Source: Acidibrevibacterium fodinaquatile
Lineage (GTDB): Bacteria > Pseudomonadota > Alphaproteobacteria > Acetobacterales > Acetobacteraceae
Direction of reading: 5' to 3'
Assembly (NCBI RefSeq): GCF_003352165.1
Contig: NZ_CP029176.1
Location: 1,674,001-1,738,000, forward strand
Length of the DNA stretch: 64,000 nt
This document shows positions 8,215 through 16,640 of this stretch, one piece after another. The notes below the pieces were generated by a model. The model was not told the DNA's origin, did no database searches, and saw only the letters and a program-made list of their open reading frames with translations. Each line of letters starts with the position of its first letter. Position 1 is the stretch's first letter. The position numbers and the translations under genes are program-made.

Positions 8215-8580
8215 TCAGTGCACTAGTGTGGGAACTTGGTAACCACTCGCGTGGATATCCGAAAAATCTTGCTTGGCTAAGTCATAGGCAAGAGTAGCCT
8301 TAAAAGCTGATGTGTAGTTGGTCTGTCCGACCGCATCCTCGACCTCTTGATTGGCGACCACGCCAAGTCCAGAATTGTTAAGTACGTCCAAGGCCAATTG
8401 TACGTACCCGCGCATAACTGTCTGGGTGCCAGGTGTATAAATTTGTGTAGAATAATATGTCGTAAGATCAGAAATAACTGCTGAATAATTTTGAGATTTA
8501 AGATCGCTTTCCGCCTGATCAATGGCAGGTCCCATTGTTTTAATCTGACTTGGTTTATAAGCAACTCCTGAACCGCTCAT
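8215..8580 (-). CDS. Small protein of unknown function, last gene of the AT-rich island operon
   Basis: 121 residues starting MSGSGVAYKPSQIKTMG; not recognised. It is predicted soluble and mostly helical, with no signal peptide or membrane span and no cysteines. Codon use is AT-rich, unlike the chromosome around it. The ATG at 8580 overlaps the stop of the upstream reading (ATGA) and follows AGAGGAG, so it is translationally coupled. Its last codons (TLVH, stop) abut the end of the transposase fragment and may derive from the insertion, in which case the original C-terminus is lost. It could be a cytoplasmic partner or immunity-type protein for the gene upstream; that is a guess from layout only. 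Confidence 0.6.
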   Translation of the reverse strand: MSGSGVAYKPSQIKTMGPAIDQAESDLKSQNYSAVISDLTTYYSTQIYTPGTQTVMRGYVQLALDVLNNSGLGVVANQEVEDAVGQTNYTSAFKATLAYDLAKQDFSDIHASGYQVPTLVH

Positions 8581-9595
8581 TTACATAAATCTCCTCTCTC
8601 TTTTTTGTCATTTTGTTGTGGTGGTTTTAGGAATGAATCTAATAAGTTACGAAGTTTCTCGTCTATTTTGATTCCATTACCTATGTCATGGTCGATAAAT
8701 GAGCGGTTATAATTATATTCAAGAAGAACATCGCCGTTCATTTTTCTTTCATCATGATTGTCTGTCTGATCCTCGAATATTCTTTCCCGTACGGAGCAGT
8801 TCAGCGCAGCTGGAAAAGGGGATCCGTCAGGTCCATTGCATTTAAAAAGGAATATTGGCCATGGTTTGGGGCGAACAAAAATATCACTGTTTCCTAAAAA
8901 AAATCCTTTAGTTGATATAAATCTGTATTATCTACACGTCCAACATATATACTTTCATTTTTAAGTGATGGATGAGACATTATTGCATATAGTGAATAGT
9001 ATATATACATGCCAAGTAAATTTTCGCCTACAAGATCACGATAATTCCACATGCTCAAGGTCGCGATGAGAATATTTTCCATGGACGCTTTGTGAAATTC
9101 CGTTGTATTTTCATCAGTTTCAGGCGAAAAACAGGGTAAAAGTGCCTGGATTTGCACGTATCCACCATATCCAAGAAACGAACTAACATAACCCTTTGGT
9201 ATATAGAGAACATGGTCGCCAAGCTTCTTGACTACAATTTCATCAGATCCCGTGCCGCCTCTAGACGGCGGCTCGTCTCCTTGCGACACATTGGCCGTGT
9301 TGACGCCAAGCTCTGCAGGAATACCCCGCGGAACCAAATGCGACACATTGGTATTGACTACTGGGTAGAAGGTCGCAACCGCCATGTTGGCGGGGGCCGG
9401 CGGCGGTTCCGCCGAACTTGCTTCCCCTCCCAAGAATCCGGCACCCGTGACGAGGACGGCGAAAACCGCAAAAACTCGCCCCGCAGCCCAGAAATATCCG
9501 CGCTCCCGGGGATGTGGCGTCGCATGGGTGGTCAGGAGATCGTTTTTATTTGTTTTTGCTAATGTTTTTGAATCAAGACGACCAATCGTTCTCAT
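8577..9595 (-). CDS. Exported protein of unknown function, needing a -1 shift at T8
   Basis: The zero frame from the ATG at 9595 gives 233 residues and stops at 8894, right after a run of eight T (8903-8896 on this strand). One base back, the frame stays open for a further ~105 codons and ends in an ATGA overlap with the next gene, so the intended product is about 339 residues. It has a hydrophobic, likely signal or anchor segment at about residues 34-58, a Pro-rich linker, then HVLYIPKGYVSSFLGYGGYV and SPETDENTTEFHK. The N-terminal third is GC-rich and the rest AT-rich, so the gene is mosaic. Function is not recognised; an envelope protein of a toxin/immunity or secretion cassette is possible. 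Confidence 0.6.
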
Positions 9596-9597
9596 CT

Positions 9598-9657
9598 TTC
9601 CCTCATTCCATCATGGACATATCCGCGGCGCGGCGCGAGGAGGTCGTCGATGACGCG
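9598..9657 (-). repeat. Short repeat before the exported-protein gene, copy 1
   Basis: About 55 bases closely match 10465-10522 (a few differences). On the minus strand each copy ends a few bases before the ATG of a frameshifted gene and brings a ribosome-binding stretch (TGAGGGA). In one frame both copies read VIDDLLAPRR followed by YVHDG, which suggests the repeat is the 3' end of an older gene. Confidence 0.75.
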
Positions 9658-9749
9658 CCGCCAGGCGCGCCAACGCTAATGGAAATTTCTGTTCCAGGAA
9701 TTGTATAATGCCAAATTGTAAAAGGATAGTCATTTTGCGTTCCGCTCAT
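9603..9749 (-). CDS. 48-residue Met-Ser-Gly peptide, probably a truncated gene
   Basis: Starts MSGTQNDYPFTIWHYTIPGT; the ATG at 9749 overlaps the upstream stop as ATGA. The first ~26 codons are AT-rich, and the remainder (GAPGGASSTTSSRRAADMSM) is read from the GC-rich repeat. The natural 3' end was therefore probably replaced when the repeat joined here. It shares the Met-Ser-Gly start and the ATGA coupling with the 8215-8580 gene. No known family recognised. Confidence 0.5.
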   Translation of the reverse strand: MSGTQNDYPFTIWHYTIPGTEISISVGAPGGASSTTSSRRAADMSMME

Positions 9750-10452
9750 TTTTCTTCCCTTCTCTGTTTATCATTGATCATGCTTAAGCATTGATTCCGG
9801 CATCGCGAAAACTCCGACACATGAGTTAATAAATAAATTAATTTTATTACAAAAATTGGGTATATCATGATAAAAAATATAAATGATGATCCGAAAATAA
9901 ACCCCCTTATGTTGAGAGTACTTACATCTGGCCGATGCAAGCCGTACCAACAAGTTCCAATAATAAAAGCCCAAGTAATTAAAAACCACAAATTTGAAAA
10001 TATTAATTTTATTATATTACTTGTATATTCTATTCTAAATGAAATTATAGATGTTGCTTTATAATTTATTTTTTCAATTTTATCATTAGAAATGATCTGA
10101 ATAAATAAAATTAAATTAAAAGCAGCGGCAAAAAAAATGATATTGTGAATTTTGTCATGAAATCCATAAAAAATATTGCTTTCTCTGATTCATTTCCACT
10201 TGCGCAGCTTTGGGTTATTTCATATAATATACTTTTCGGCATTATTTGCGCTGTAATAAAATTAACTGGTCTAATAAAGCAACCTATATGCTGAATGAGC
10301 GTTGGGTTGATTTTATAGTAATAATAAAGTATTATATCAGGAACAATAAGTATTGCCATTATTATCTGTATAATCACCTGTTTTGCTGAGATTAGTTTTT
10401 TGTAATTTTCCTCGACAGCCATCCATTCTTTTGCTCTTTGTGTAAACTTCAT
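9746..10452 (-). CDS. Multi-span membrane protein of unknown function, needing a -1 shift at T8
   Basis: The zero frame from the ATG at 10452 gives 113 residues and stops at 10111, shortly after a run of eight T (10137-10130). In the -1 frame the coding continues without a stop to 9746, giving about 235 residues. The full reading has around four or five hydrophobic segments (for example VIIQIIMAILIVPDIILYYY, LWFLITWAFIIGTCW, FIFFIMIYPIFVIKLIYLL) with a soluble stretch between. The gene is very AT-rich. It is the first gene of the four-gene island operon and overlaps the next start (ATGA). No family recognised. Confidence 0.55.
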
Positions 10453-10464
10453 ATCCCTACCGCT

Positions 10465-10522
10465 CCCTCACCCCATCATGGACATATTCGCGGCGCGGCG
10501 CGAGGAGGTCGTCGATGACGCG
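10465..10522 (-). repeat. Short repeat before the membrane-protein gene, copy 2
   Basis: Partner of 9598-9657. On the minus strand it lies 12 bases before the ATG at 10452 and ends with TGAGGGAGCGG. It marks the right edge of the AT-rich island; next to it comes GC-rich sequence leading into the M20 gene. Confidence 0.75.
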
Positions 10523-10540
10523 GCGACGGCCGGGCGCCAC

Positions 10541-10656
10541 CGAACGCCGCCAGATCCTTCCGCGCGTCATGGGCGTAAGCCGCCTCGGGTAGCGGCTCTT
10601 TCGATTAGCCCTTGGCGAGCTGCTGCTCGACCAGCGTCGCCCAGTAGGAGGCGCCG
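10541..10656 (-). repeat. 116-base duplication, copy inside the intact M20 gene
   Basis: Matches 7675-7790. This copy is continuous with the intact amidohydrolase gene, so it is likely the original, or it is the site where the island joined. Together with the copy at 7675 it brackets the AT-rich island as a direct repeat. Confidence 0.9.
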
Positions 10657-11786
10657 ATGGGGAGCAGGGAGTCGTTGAAATCATAAGCCGGGTGGTGGAC
10701 CATCGGCTCGTTCTCGCGCCCGCGGCCGCCGCCGAGCATGATGTAACAGCCGGATTTCTCATTGAGCATGAAGGAAAAATCCTCGCTGCCCATGGTCGGC
10801 TGGTCCATGTGGCGGACGGCGTTCGCGCCCGCCACCGCTTCGGCGGCGCGGCGGGCCAGCGTCGTCGCCTCCGCGTCGTTCACCGTCGCCGGGTAGGTGC
10901 GGCGGAATTCGACTTCGACGCTGGCGCCGAAGCTTTCCGCGATGCCGCGCACCAGCCGCAGCACCCCGTGTTCGAGCTGGTCGCCCACTTTCGGCTGGAA
11001 CCAGCGCGCCGTGCCCTTCATCCGCGCCTGCTGTGGGATGACGTTGTAGGTGTCACCGGCGACGATCTGCCCGATCGTCAACACCGCTGGGAGGTTGGGA
11101 TCGACGCGGCGGGCGACGATGGTTTGCAGCGCCGTCACGATCTGGCTTGCGATCACGATCGGATCGTTGCCGTTATGCGGCTGCGCGCCATGGGCGCCGC
11201 GGCCGGTGATGCAGATGTCGATCTGCGCCGCTGCCGCCATCACCGGGCCTTCGCGCCAGGCGAAGACACCTTCCGGAATCCCCGGCCAGTTATGCATGCC
11301 GTAGACGCGCTCCATCTCATAGCGCGAGAAAAGCCCTTCTTTCACCATTTCCCGCCCGCCGCCGAGCCCTTCCTCGGCGGGCTGGAAGATGAGATAGACG
11401 GTGCCATCGAAATTCCGGGTCTCGGCGAGGTAGCGGGCGGCGCCGAGCAGCATCGTCGTGTGCCCGTCATGGCCGCAAGCATGCATTTTGCCCGGCGTTT
11501 TCGAGGCGTAAGGAAGGCCGGTTTCCTCGAGAATGGGCAGCGCGTCCATATCGGCGCGGAGCCCAATGGCGCGGCCCTGGCCGCCATGTTTGCCATGAAT
11601 GACGCCGATCACCCCGGTTTTGGCGATGCCCGTCACCACCTCGTCCACCCCGAATTCGCGCAGCTTCTCGGCGACGATTTTGCTGGTGCGGACTTCTTCG
11701 AAGCCGAGTTCGGGGTGCTCGTGAAAATCACGGCGCCAAGCGGTGAGGTCGTCGGCATAGGCGGCGATTCGGTTGATGATCGGCAT
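10605..11786 (-). CDS. M20 family amidohydrolase (hippurate hydrolase-like)
   Basis: 393-residue zinc metallohydrolase that cleaves N-acyl amino acids (hippurate, N-acetyl or similar). The N-terminus DFHEHPELGFEE and metal-site motifs HACGHDGHT and PAEEGLGGG fit the M20D subfamily, as do the dimerisation-domain GRGAHGAQPH and the late GSEDFSFML. The exact substrate cannot be told from sequence. The gene appears intact, although its last 17 codons and stop are also duplicated at 7675-7790. It lies 21 bases downstream of the epimerase-like gene on the same strand. Confidence 0.92.
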   Translation of the reverse strand: MPIINRIAAYADDLTAWRRDFHEHPELGFEEVRTSKIVAEKLREFGVDEVVTGIAKTGVIGVIHGKHGGQGRAIGLRADMDALPILEETGLPYASKTPGKMHACGHDGHTTMLLGAARYLAETRNFDGTVYLIFQPAEEGLGGGREMVKEGLFSRYEMERVYGMHNWPGIPEGVFAWREGPVMAAAAQIDICITGRGAHGAQPHNGNDPIVIASQIVTALQTIVARRVDPNLPAVLTIGQIVAGDTYNVIPQQARMKGTARWFQPKVGDQLEHGVLRLVRGIAESFGASVEVEFRRTYPATVNDAEATTLARRAAEAVAGANAVRHMDQPTMGSEDFSFMLNEKSGCYIMLGGGRGRENEPMVHHPAYDFNDSLLPIGASYWATLVEQQLAKG

Positions 11787-11807
11787 GAGCGGGCTCCTTG
11801 CGGGAAT

Positions 11808-12701
11808 TCAAGTCTCCATCTTGACGGCTTGAAACGTGCGCGCAAGCCCGTCGGCAAGGCCGATCGGGCGCACACCGAGGCGTGCGATCATCGGCGCGGT
11901 GGGGAAGGCCTTGTCTTCCAAAAGTCTGCGGATTTCCTCGGGCCACGCGCGAAGCGGGAGGCGAAGGCCGCTGGTGATCCTGGCTGCGAGCATCAGGAGT
12001 GAGGCTGGCATCGGCACGATCCGCGGCTGGGGAAGGCCGCAGGCAGCGGCGATGGCGCGGGCGAAATCGGCGTAGGTCGCGGCCTCGCCGCCGGCGATCA
12101 CCAGCGTCTCCGGCCCTTCCCAAGCGATGCCGAGCGCGGCGTGGAGCGATTGTGTAACGTCATCTTGATGGATCGGCTGGATCAGGCTCCGCCCGCCGCC
12201 GGGAAGCGGCAGGAAGGGCAGGCGGCGCAGCATGGCGGCGAGGCGCTGGACATTCTCCTCCCCGGTCGCGCCGTAGATCATCGTCGGGTGCAGCATCACG
12301 CCGGCGCGGCCGGAGGCGAGAAATGCCGCCTCGCCGGCGCGGATTTCATCGGCGAGGCGGTCGGGGAAGCGCGAAAAGCGCCGTGTGCTGCCGAGCAAGA
12401 TGAGGCGGGCGGGGCGCGGGGCGGCTTCGAGCAAGGCTTCGGTATGGCGGGCATGGGCGGTATTGACGATGCGCCCGGCATCGGCGAGCGCCGCCGCCAT
12501 CGCGCGGCGATCGCCGAGATCGGCGCGCCGCACCGGCGCGAGCAAGGGATGGGCGCGGAGATCGTCGGCCGGCTGCCAATCCGCGCTCCGCACCACCGGG
12601 ACGACGCCGATGCCGCCCGCGAGCAGGGCACGGGTCAGCGCCCGGCCGCTTTTACCGCTGGCGCCGATGAGGTGAACCGGCCCGGTCTTTTGTGGTATCA
12701 T
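11808..12701 (-). CDS. NAD(P)-binding epimerase/dehydratase-like protein (NDUFA9-type)
   Basis: 297 residues, Rossmann-fold member of the atypical short-chain dehydrogenase group. The glycine motif near the N-terminus is [14 protein letters not shown]. There is a segment [20 protein letters not shown] where classical epimerases carry the Tyr/Lys pair; the canonical YxxxK is not obvious. The pattern resembles quinone-reductase-like or complex I NDUFA9-like proteins, but the substrate is unknown. Divergent from rplM, with the rplM promoter just beyond its start. Confidence 0.75.
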   Translation of the reverse strand: MIPQKTGPVHLIGASGKSGRALTRALLAGGIGVVPVVRSADWQPADDLRAHPLLAPVRRADLGDRRAMAAALADAGRIVNTAHARHTEALLEAAPRPARLILLGSTRRFSRFPDRLADEIRAGEAAFLASGRAGVMLHPTMIYGATGEENVQRLAAMLRRLPFLPLPGGGRSLIQPIHQDDVTQSLHAALGIAWEGPETLVIAGGEAATYADFARAIAAACGLPQPRIVPMPASLLMLAARITSGLRLPLRAWPEEIRRLLEDKAFPTAPMIARLGVRPIGLADGLARTFQAVKMET

Positions 12702-12731
12702 GTTACCTCACGCAAAAATCGCGCAAACCAC

Positions 12732-12760
12732 TTGACGTTTTGGCGCATGCTCGGCATAAG
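12732..12760 (+). promoter_or_regulatory. Candidate sigma-70 promoter of rplM-rpsI
   Basis: TTGACG (12732-12737), a 17-base spacer and CATAAG (12755-12760) lie 28 bases upstream of the rplM ATG, in the gap between divergent genes. The spacing and -35 are good. Confidence 0.6.
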
Positions 12761-12787
12761 CCGGCGACTTTCGAGAAGGAATGGGTC

Positions 12788-13252
12788 ATGAAAACGACTC
12801 TCTCGCTGAAACCGGCGGAGGTGAAGAAGGACTGGGTGCTGATCGATGCCGAGGGCGTTGTGCTCGGCCGTCTCGCCGCCCTGGTCGCGATGCGTCTCCG
12901 CGGCAAGCACAAGCCACAATTCACCCCGCATGTCGATTGCGGCGATCATGTCGTGATCGTGAACGCGGACAAGGTGCGGCTCACCGGCAAGAAGGCCGAG
13001 CAGGCGATTTTCTACTACCACACCGGCTATCCCGGCGGCATCAAGGGCCAGAGCGCGCGCCAGCGCCTCGCCGGCAAGCGGCCGGAGCAGGTGGTGGAAA
13101 AGGCCATCGAGCGCATGATCACCCGCGGGCCGCTGCAGCGCCAGCAGATGCGCAATCTGCATGTCTATGCCGGGGCCGAGCATCCCCACGCCGGGCAGAC
13201 GCCGCGCCGGCTCGATCTTGCCGCCCTCAATCCGAAAAACATGAGAGGCTGA
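12788..13252 (+). CDS. rplM: 50S ribosomal protein L13
   Basis: 154-residue ribosomal protein that binds 23S rRNA early in large-subunit assembly. The conserved stretch [20 protein letters not shown], the GDHVVIVNA and YYHTGYPGG motifs and MLPRGPLGR-type region (here [12 protein letters not shown]) are all present. The ATG at 12788 follows GAGAAGGA; the frame is open further upstream but lacks similarity. Followed five bases later by rpsI, the usual L13-S9 pair. Confidence 0.98.
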   Translation: MKTTLSLKPAEVKKDWVLIDAEGVVLGRLAALVAMRLRGKHKPQFTPHVDCGDHVVIVNADKVRLTGKKAEQAIFYYHTGYPGGIKGQSARQRLAGKRPEQVVEKAIERMITRGPLQRQQMRNLHVYAGAEHPHAGQTPRRLDLAALNPKNMRG

Positions 13253-13257
13253 GCCCG

Positions 13258-13755
13258 ATGTCAGGAACCACCCGCACGCTGGCCGATCTCAAGGATCTCG
13301 CCGCCGCCGCGCCCAATCTCGCGCCGAGCGCCCCGGAGGCGCCGAAATACGAAGCCAAGCGCGACGCCCAGGGCCGCGCCTACGCGACAGGCCGGCGCAA
13401 GAACGCCGTCGCCCGCGTCTGGATCAAGCCGGGCAAGGGCGAGATCACTGTGAATGGCAAGAAGGTCGGGCAGTATTTCGCCCGCCCGGTCTTGCGCATG
13501 CTGATCACCCAGCCCTTCCTGGTTGCCGATCGCTACAATCAGTTCGACGTCATTTGCACCGTCACCGGCGGCGGGCTTTCCGGCCAGGCCGGGGCGCTGC
13601 GGCACGGGATTTCGCGGGCACTCACCCATTACGAGCCGGAATTGCGCGGCATCCTCAAGGTCGCGGGCTTTCTTACCCGCGATTCGCGCGTCGTCGAGCG
13701 CAAGAAATACGGCCACGCCAAAGCGCGGCGGAGCTTCCAGTTCAGCAAGCGCTGA
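13258..13755 (+). CDS. rpsI: 30S ribosomal protein S9
   Basis: 165-residue small-subunit protein whose C-terminal tail reaches the P-site tRNA. The core begins [19 protein letters not shown] and the C-terminus ends in the standard basic tail [17 protein letters not shown]. An N-terminal extension of about 40 residues (Ala/Pro-rich) precedes the core, as in many alphaproteobacteria. Its start is five bases after the rplM stop, so the two are one operon. Confidence 0.98.
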   Translation: MSGTTRTLADLKDLAAAAPNLAPSAPEAPKYEAKRDAQGRAYATGRRKNAVARVWIKPGKGEITVNGKKVGQYFARPVLRMLITQPFLVADRYNQFDVICTVTGGGLSGQAGALRHGISRALTHYEPELRGILKVAGFLTRDSRVVERKKYGHAKARRSFQFSKR

Positions 13756-13817
13756 GCACGGCGACCGGCGCAGGGGCAGGGCGCGATGCCCTGTCCCCGC
13801 GCCGGGGCTGAGCGGCG

Positions 13818-14813
13818 ATGGAGCGGCTCGATCATTTCATGGCGGCGGCCAATGCGCTTTATTACGCGCGCCGCGATCCGTTCGCCGATTTCACCACCGC
13901 TCCCGAAATTTCGCAGGTTTTCGGCGAGTTGCTCGGGCTTTGGGCGGCCGAGACCTGGCGGCTGCTCGGCCGCCCCGACCCGGTTTTACTCGCCGAGGCC
14001 GGGCCCGGGCGCGGCACCCTGATGGCCGATGCGCAGCGCGCGATCGCCGCCGTCACCCCCGATTTCGCGGCCGCCCTCCGCCTCCATCTGATCGAGACCT
14101 CGCCACGGCTCCGCGCCTTGCAAGCGGCCAAGCTGCCCGGCGCCACCTGGCATGAGACCTTTGCGACCCTGCCGCCGGGGCCGCTCATTCTGCTTGCCAA
14201 TGAATTTCTCGACGCCTTGCCGATCCGCCAATTTGTCCGCCGCGGCGGCGGCTGGGCCGAGCGCCACGTCGCCGGCGCGGCGTTTGTTGAAATCGCCTGC
14301 CCCGATCCGCCGGCGCTGCTCGCCGACATCGCGCCACCCGCGTTGGCGGAGGGCGCGGTGATGGAGGTCGCCGAGGCGGCGCGGGGCTGGGTCACGGCGC
14401 TCTCAGCGCGGATCGCGGCCGAGGGGGGAGCGGCCCTGCTCATCGATTACGGGCCGGCGCAGGCCGCCGCTGGCGACAGCCTGCAAGCGCTGCGTCACGG
14501 TCGTCCGGCGCCACCGCTCGCAAGCCCGGGCGAGGCGGATCTTACCGCCCATGTCGCCTTCAGCCCGCTCGCCGATGCCGCGAGAGCGCAGGGGACGGCG
14601 GTTTTCGGGCCGCTCGCGCAGGGGGTTTTCCTCGCGCGCCTCGGACTCTTCGCGCGGAGCGGCCAGCTCGCCCGCAATCTCCCCCCCAAACAGGCGGCGG
14701 CCGTGATCGCCGCCGCGCAGCGCCTGGCCGAGCCCGATCGCATGGGGCTGCTGTTCAAGGCTCTTGCGATCATGCATGCTGCGGCGCCACCGCCGCCGGG
14801 ATTTGCGATGTGA
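13818..14813 (+). CDS. SAM-dependent methyltransferase, MidA/NDUFAF7 family
   Basis: 331 residues, COG1565-type class I methyltransferase. The mitochondrial homologue NDUFAF7 dimethylates an arginine of a complex I subunit. The diagnostic FTTAPEISQVFGELLG lies near the N-terminus, followed by the SAM-binding loop EAGPGRGTLMAD and the LANEFLDALPI motif. The N-terminus is a little shorter than usual (the typical leader before DFTTAPEIS is abbreviated). Its stop overlaps the pgeF GTG start, so the two are coupled. Confidence 0.88.
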   Translation: MERLDHFMAAANALYYARRDPFADFTTAPEISQVFGELLGLWAAETWRLLGRPDPVLLAEAGPGRGTLMADAQRAIAAVTPDFAAALRLHLIETSPRLRALQAAKLPGATWHETFATLPPGPLILLANEFLDALPIRQFVRRGGGWAERHVAGAAFVEIACPDPPALLADIAPPALAEGAVMEVAEAARGWVTALSARIAAEGGAALLIDYGPAQAAAGDSLQALRHGRPAPPLASPGEADLTAHVAFSPLADAARAQGTAVFGPLAQGVFLARLGLFARSGQLARNLPPKQAAAVIAAAQRLAEPDRMGLLFKALAIMHAAAPPPPGFAM

Positions 14814-15574
14814 CTCTGCCGCCTTTTCTCAGCGTGCCGGCGCTTGCCGCAAGGCACGGGTTTTTCACGCGCGAAGGCGGCGTCTCGACCGGCGCGTTCG
14901 CCGCGCTCAACGGCAGCCTCGGCGGCCAGGATGCGCGCGAGAACGTGCTCGAGAACCGCGCCCGCGCGGCGCGCGCGCTGGGGGCCGATCCGGCGCTGAT
15001 GGTCGGGTTGACGCAGGTGCATGGCGCTGCGGTGGTGCCCGTCGAAACCCCTTGGGCGCCGGGCGCCGGGCCGGCCGCGGACGCGATGGTGACGGCGCGG
15101 GGAGGCGTCGCGCTCGCGATCGTCACCGCTGATTGCGCGCCGGTGCTGTTCGCCGATGCCGCGGCCGGGGTGATCGGCGCCGCCCATGCTGGCTGGCGCG
15201 GGGCGCTGGCCGGCGTGCTCGAGGCGACGGTCGCGGCGATGGTTACGCTCGGCGCCCGGCGCGAAGCCATCAAGGCCGCGATCGGCCCTTGCATCGCGCA
15301 GCGTTCCTATGAGGTCGGCGCCGATCTGCGCGCCGCGGTTTTGGCGCAAGATCCTGGGAATGAGCGATTTTTTTTCCAAGGGCGCGATCCTGCGCATTGG
15401 CAGTTCGACCTTCCCGGTTTTTGCGCCGCCCGGCTCGCGGCCGCCGGGATCGCTGGGGCGGCGCTGCCAACGAGCGACACGGTGACCGAGGAGGCGCGGT
15501 TTTTCAGCCATCGCCGGCGCGTGCTCGCCGGCGGCGGCGCGATCGGGCATCAAATGTCGGTGATCGTGCTCTGA
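14810..15574 (+). CDS. pgeF: Peptidoglycan editing factor PgeF (multicopper oxidase/laccase-domain family)
   Basis: 254 residues, YfiH/PgeF family, which hydrolyses mis-incorporated residues in muropeptide precursors and also has purine nucleoside activity in some members. The family's zinc-binding residues are visible in LTQVHGA, TADCAPVLFAD, AHAGWRG and IGPCIAQ. A GTG start at 14810 overlaps the preceding stop. It is followed one base later by a lipoprotein gene. Confidence 0.9.
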   Translation: MTLPPFLSVPALAARHGFFTREGGVSTGAFAALNGSLGGQDARENVLENRARAARALGADPALMVGLTQVHGAAVVPVETPWAPGAGPAADAMVTARGGVALAIVTADCAPVLFADAAAGVIGAAHAGWRGALAGVLEATVAAMVTLGARREAIKAAIGPCIAQRSYEVGADLRAAVLAQDPGNERFFFQGRDPAHWQFDLPGFCAARLAAAGIAGAALPTSDTVTEEARFFSHRRRVLAGGGAIGHQMSVIVL

Positions 15575-15575
15575 G

Positions 15576-16556
15576 ATGGGGGCGCGTGTTCGCCTCACCT
15601 GCGTCGTCTCGGCGCTTTTGCTGGCGCTCGCCGCGTGCGTGCCGGTGCCGCATCCCTTCGCCGGGCCGCCGACCGGCGAGACGGCGCGGCTCGTGCAGCC
15701 GCCGCCGCCGCGCCTTGCGGTGCCGGTTCCGGCCAACGCCCTGCTCACCGATGCCGACGCCAAGGCGTTCGCGACCGATCTCGCCGAGGCGCTGCTCGGC
15801 AACGAGGTGCCGGCGCAGGCGGCGATCGCCAAGAGTGCGGATTGGCGTCTGGTCGCAACGGCAGAGATGCGGCAGGCGCAGGTGATCCCGCATTATGCCA
15901 TCGTCAATCCCGCTGGCGTCACGATCGCGCATATCGACGGGCTGCCGGAGCCGGCGGCGTCTTGGGCGCGTGGCGATGCGGGTGTGTTGCAGAGCGCGGC
16001 CCAGGACGTCGCGCCCAAGCTCGCCGACCTCCTCACCAGCATCGATGCTGCGGAGAAGCAGAACGACCCCCATAGTCTCTATCATCGCCCCGCCGAGGTC
16101 GCGGTGCTCGGCGTCACCGGGGCGCCGGGGGATGGCGATTCTTCGCTTGCCCATCAGCTCCGCCTGCAACTGCCCCAGCTCGGGGTGATCGTCGCGAATG
16201 ATCCCAAGGCGGCGGATTTCACCATCGGCGGCGAGGTGCGGATTGCGCCCGCCGAGGCTGGCAATAGCCGGGTCGAGATCCAATGGCAGATGCGGGATGC
16301 GAGCGGCCACGATCTCGGCCGTATCGTCCAGATCAATGAGGTACCGAGCGGCACCCTCGATCAATATTGGGGAGATATTGCCATCGTCGTCGCGCAGCAG
16401 GCGGCGCTCGGCATGCGCGAGGTGATGGAAAAGCAGCGTCACCCGCCGCCGGGCACGCTCCCGCTCGGCAAGAGCGCGGCCGCGGCGCCGGCATCGCCGC
16501 CTCCGGCCGCCGCCCCGCCAGCCGCCGCTGCCTTCGGCGAGCCGACCCAACCATGA
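15576..16556 (+). CDS. Predicted lipoprotein of unknown function
   Basis: 326 residues. Type II signal peptide with lipobox LAAC (Cys at about 21), then a Pro-rich linker, a mixed alpha/beta domain (VAVLGVTGAPGDGDSSLAHQLR, FTIGGEVRI) and an Ala/Pro-rich C-terminal tail. It starts one base after the pgeF stop and is part of the same operon. No enzyme motif is recognised; an envelope role is likely from the lipobox alone. Confidence 0.75.
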   Translation: MGARVRLTCVVSALLLALAACVPVPHPFAGPPTGETARLVQPPPPRLAVPVPANALLTDADAKAFATDLAEALLGNEVPAQAAIAKSADWRLVATAEMRQAQVIPHYAIVNPAGVTIAHIDGLPEPAASWARGDAGVLQSAAQDVAPKLADLLTSIDAAEKQNDPHSLYHRPAEVAVLGVTGAPGDGDSSLAHQLRLQLPQLGVIVANDPKAADFTIGGEVRIAPAEAGNSRVEIQWQMRDASGHDLGRIVQINEVPSGTLDQYWGDIAIVVAQQAALGMREVMEKQRHPPPGTLPLGKSAAAAPASPPPAAAPPAAAAFGEPTQP

Positions 16557-16640
16557 CACGCGCCGGTTGGACATGCTCCTGTCACATTGCTAGAAGCCGC
16601 ACGCACCCCCGGATCGATCGGGGCCTCGGGATCACGCCAG

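Noticed and set aside
9152-9562. Plus-strand 136-codon frame in the island
   Set aside because: Antisense to the exported-protein gene, which has a ribosome site, operon context and ATGA coupling; the plus-strand frame has none.
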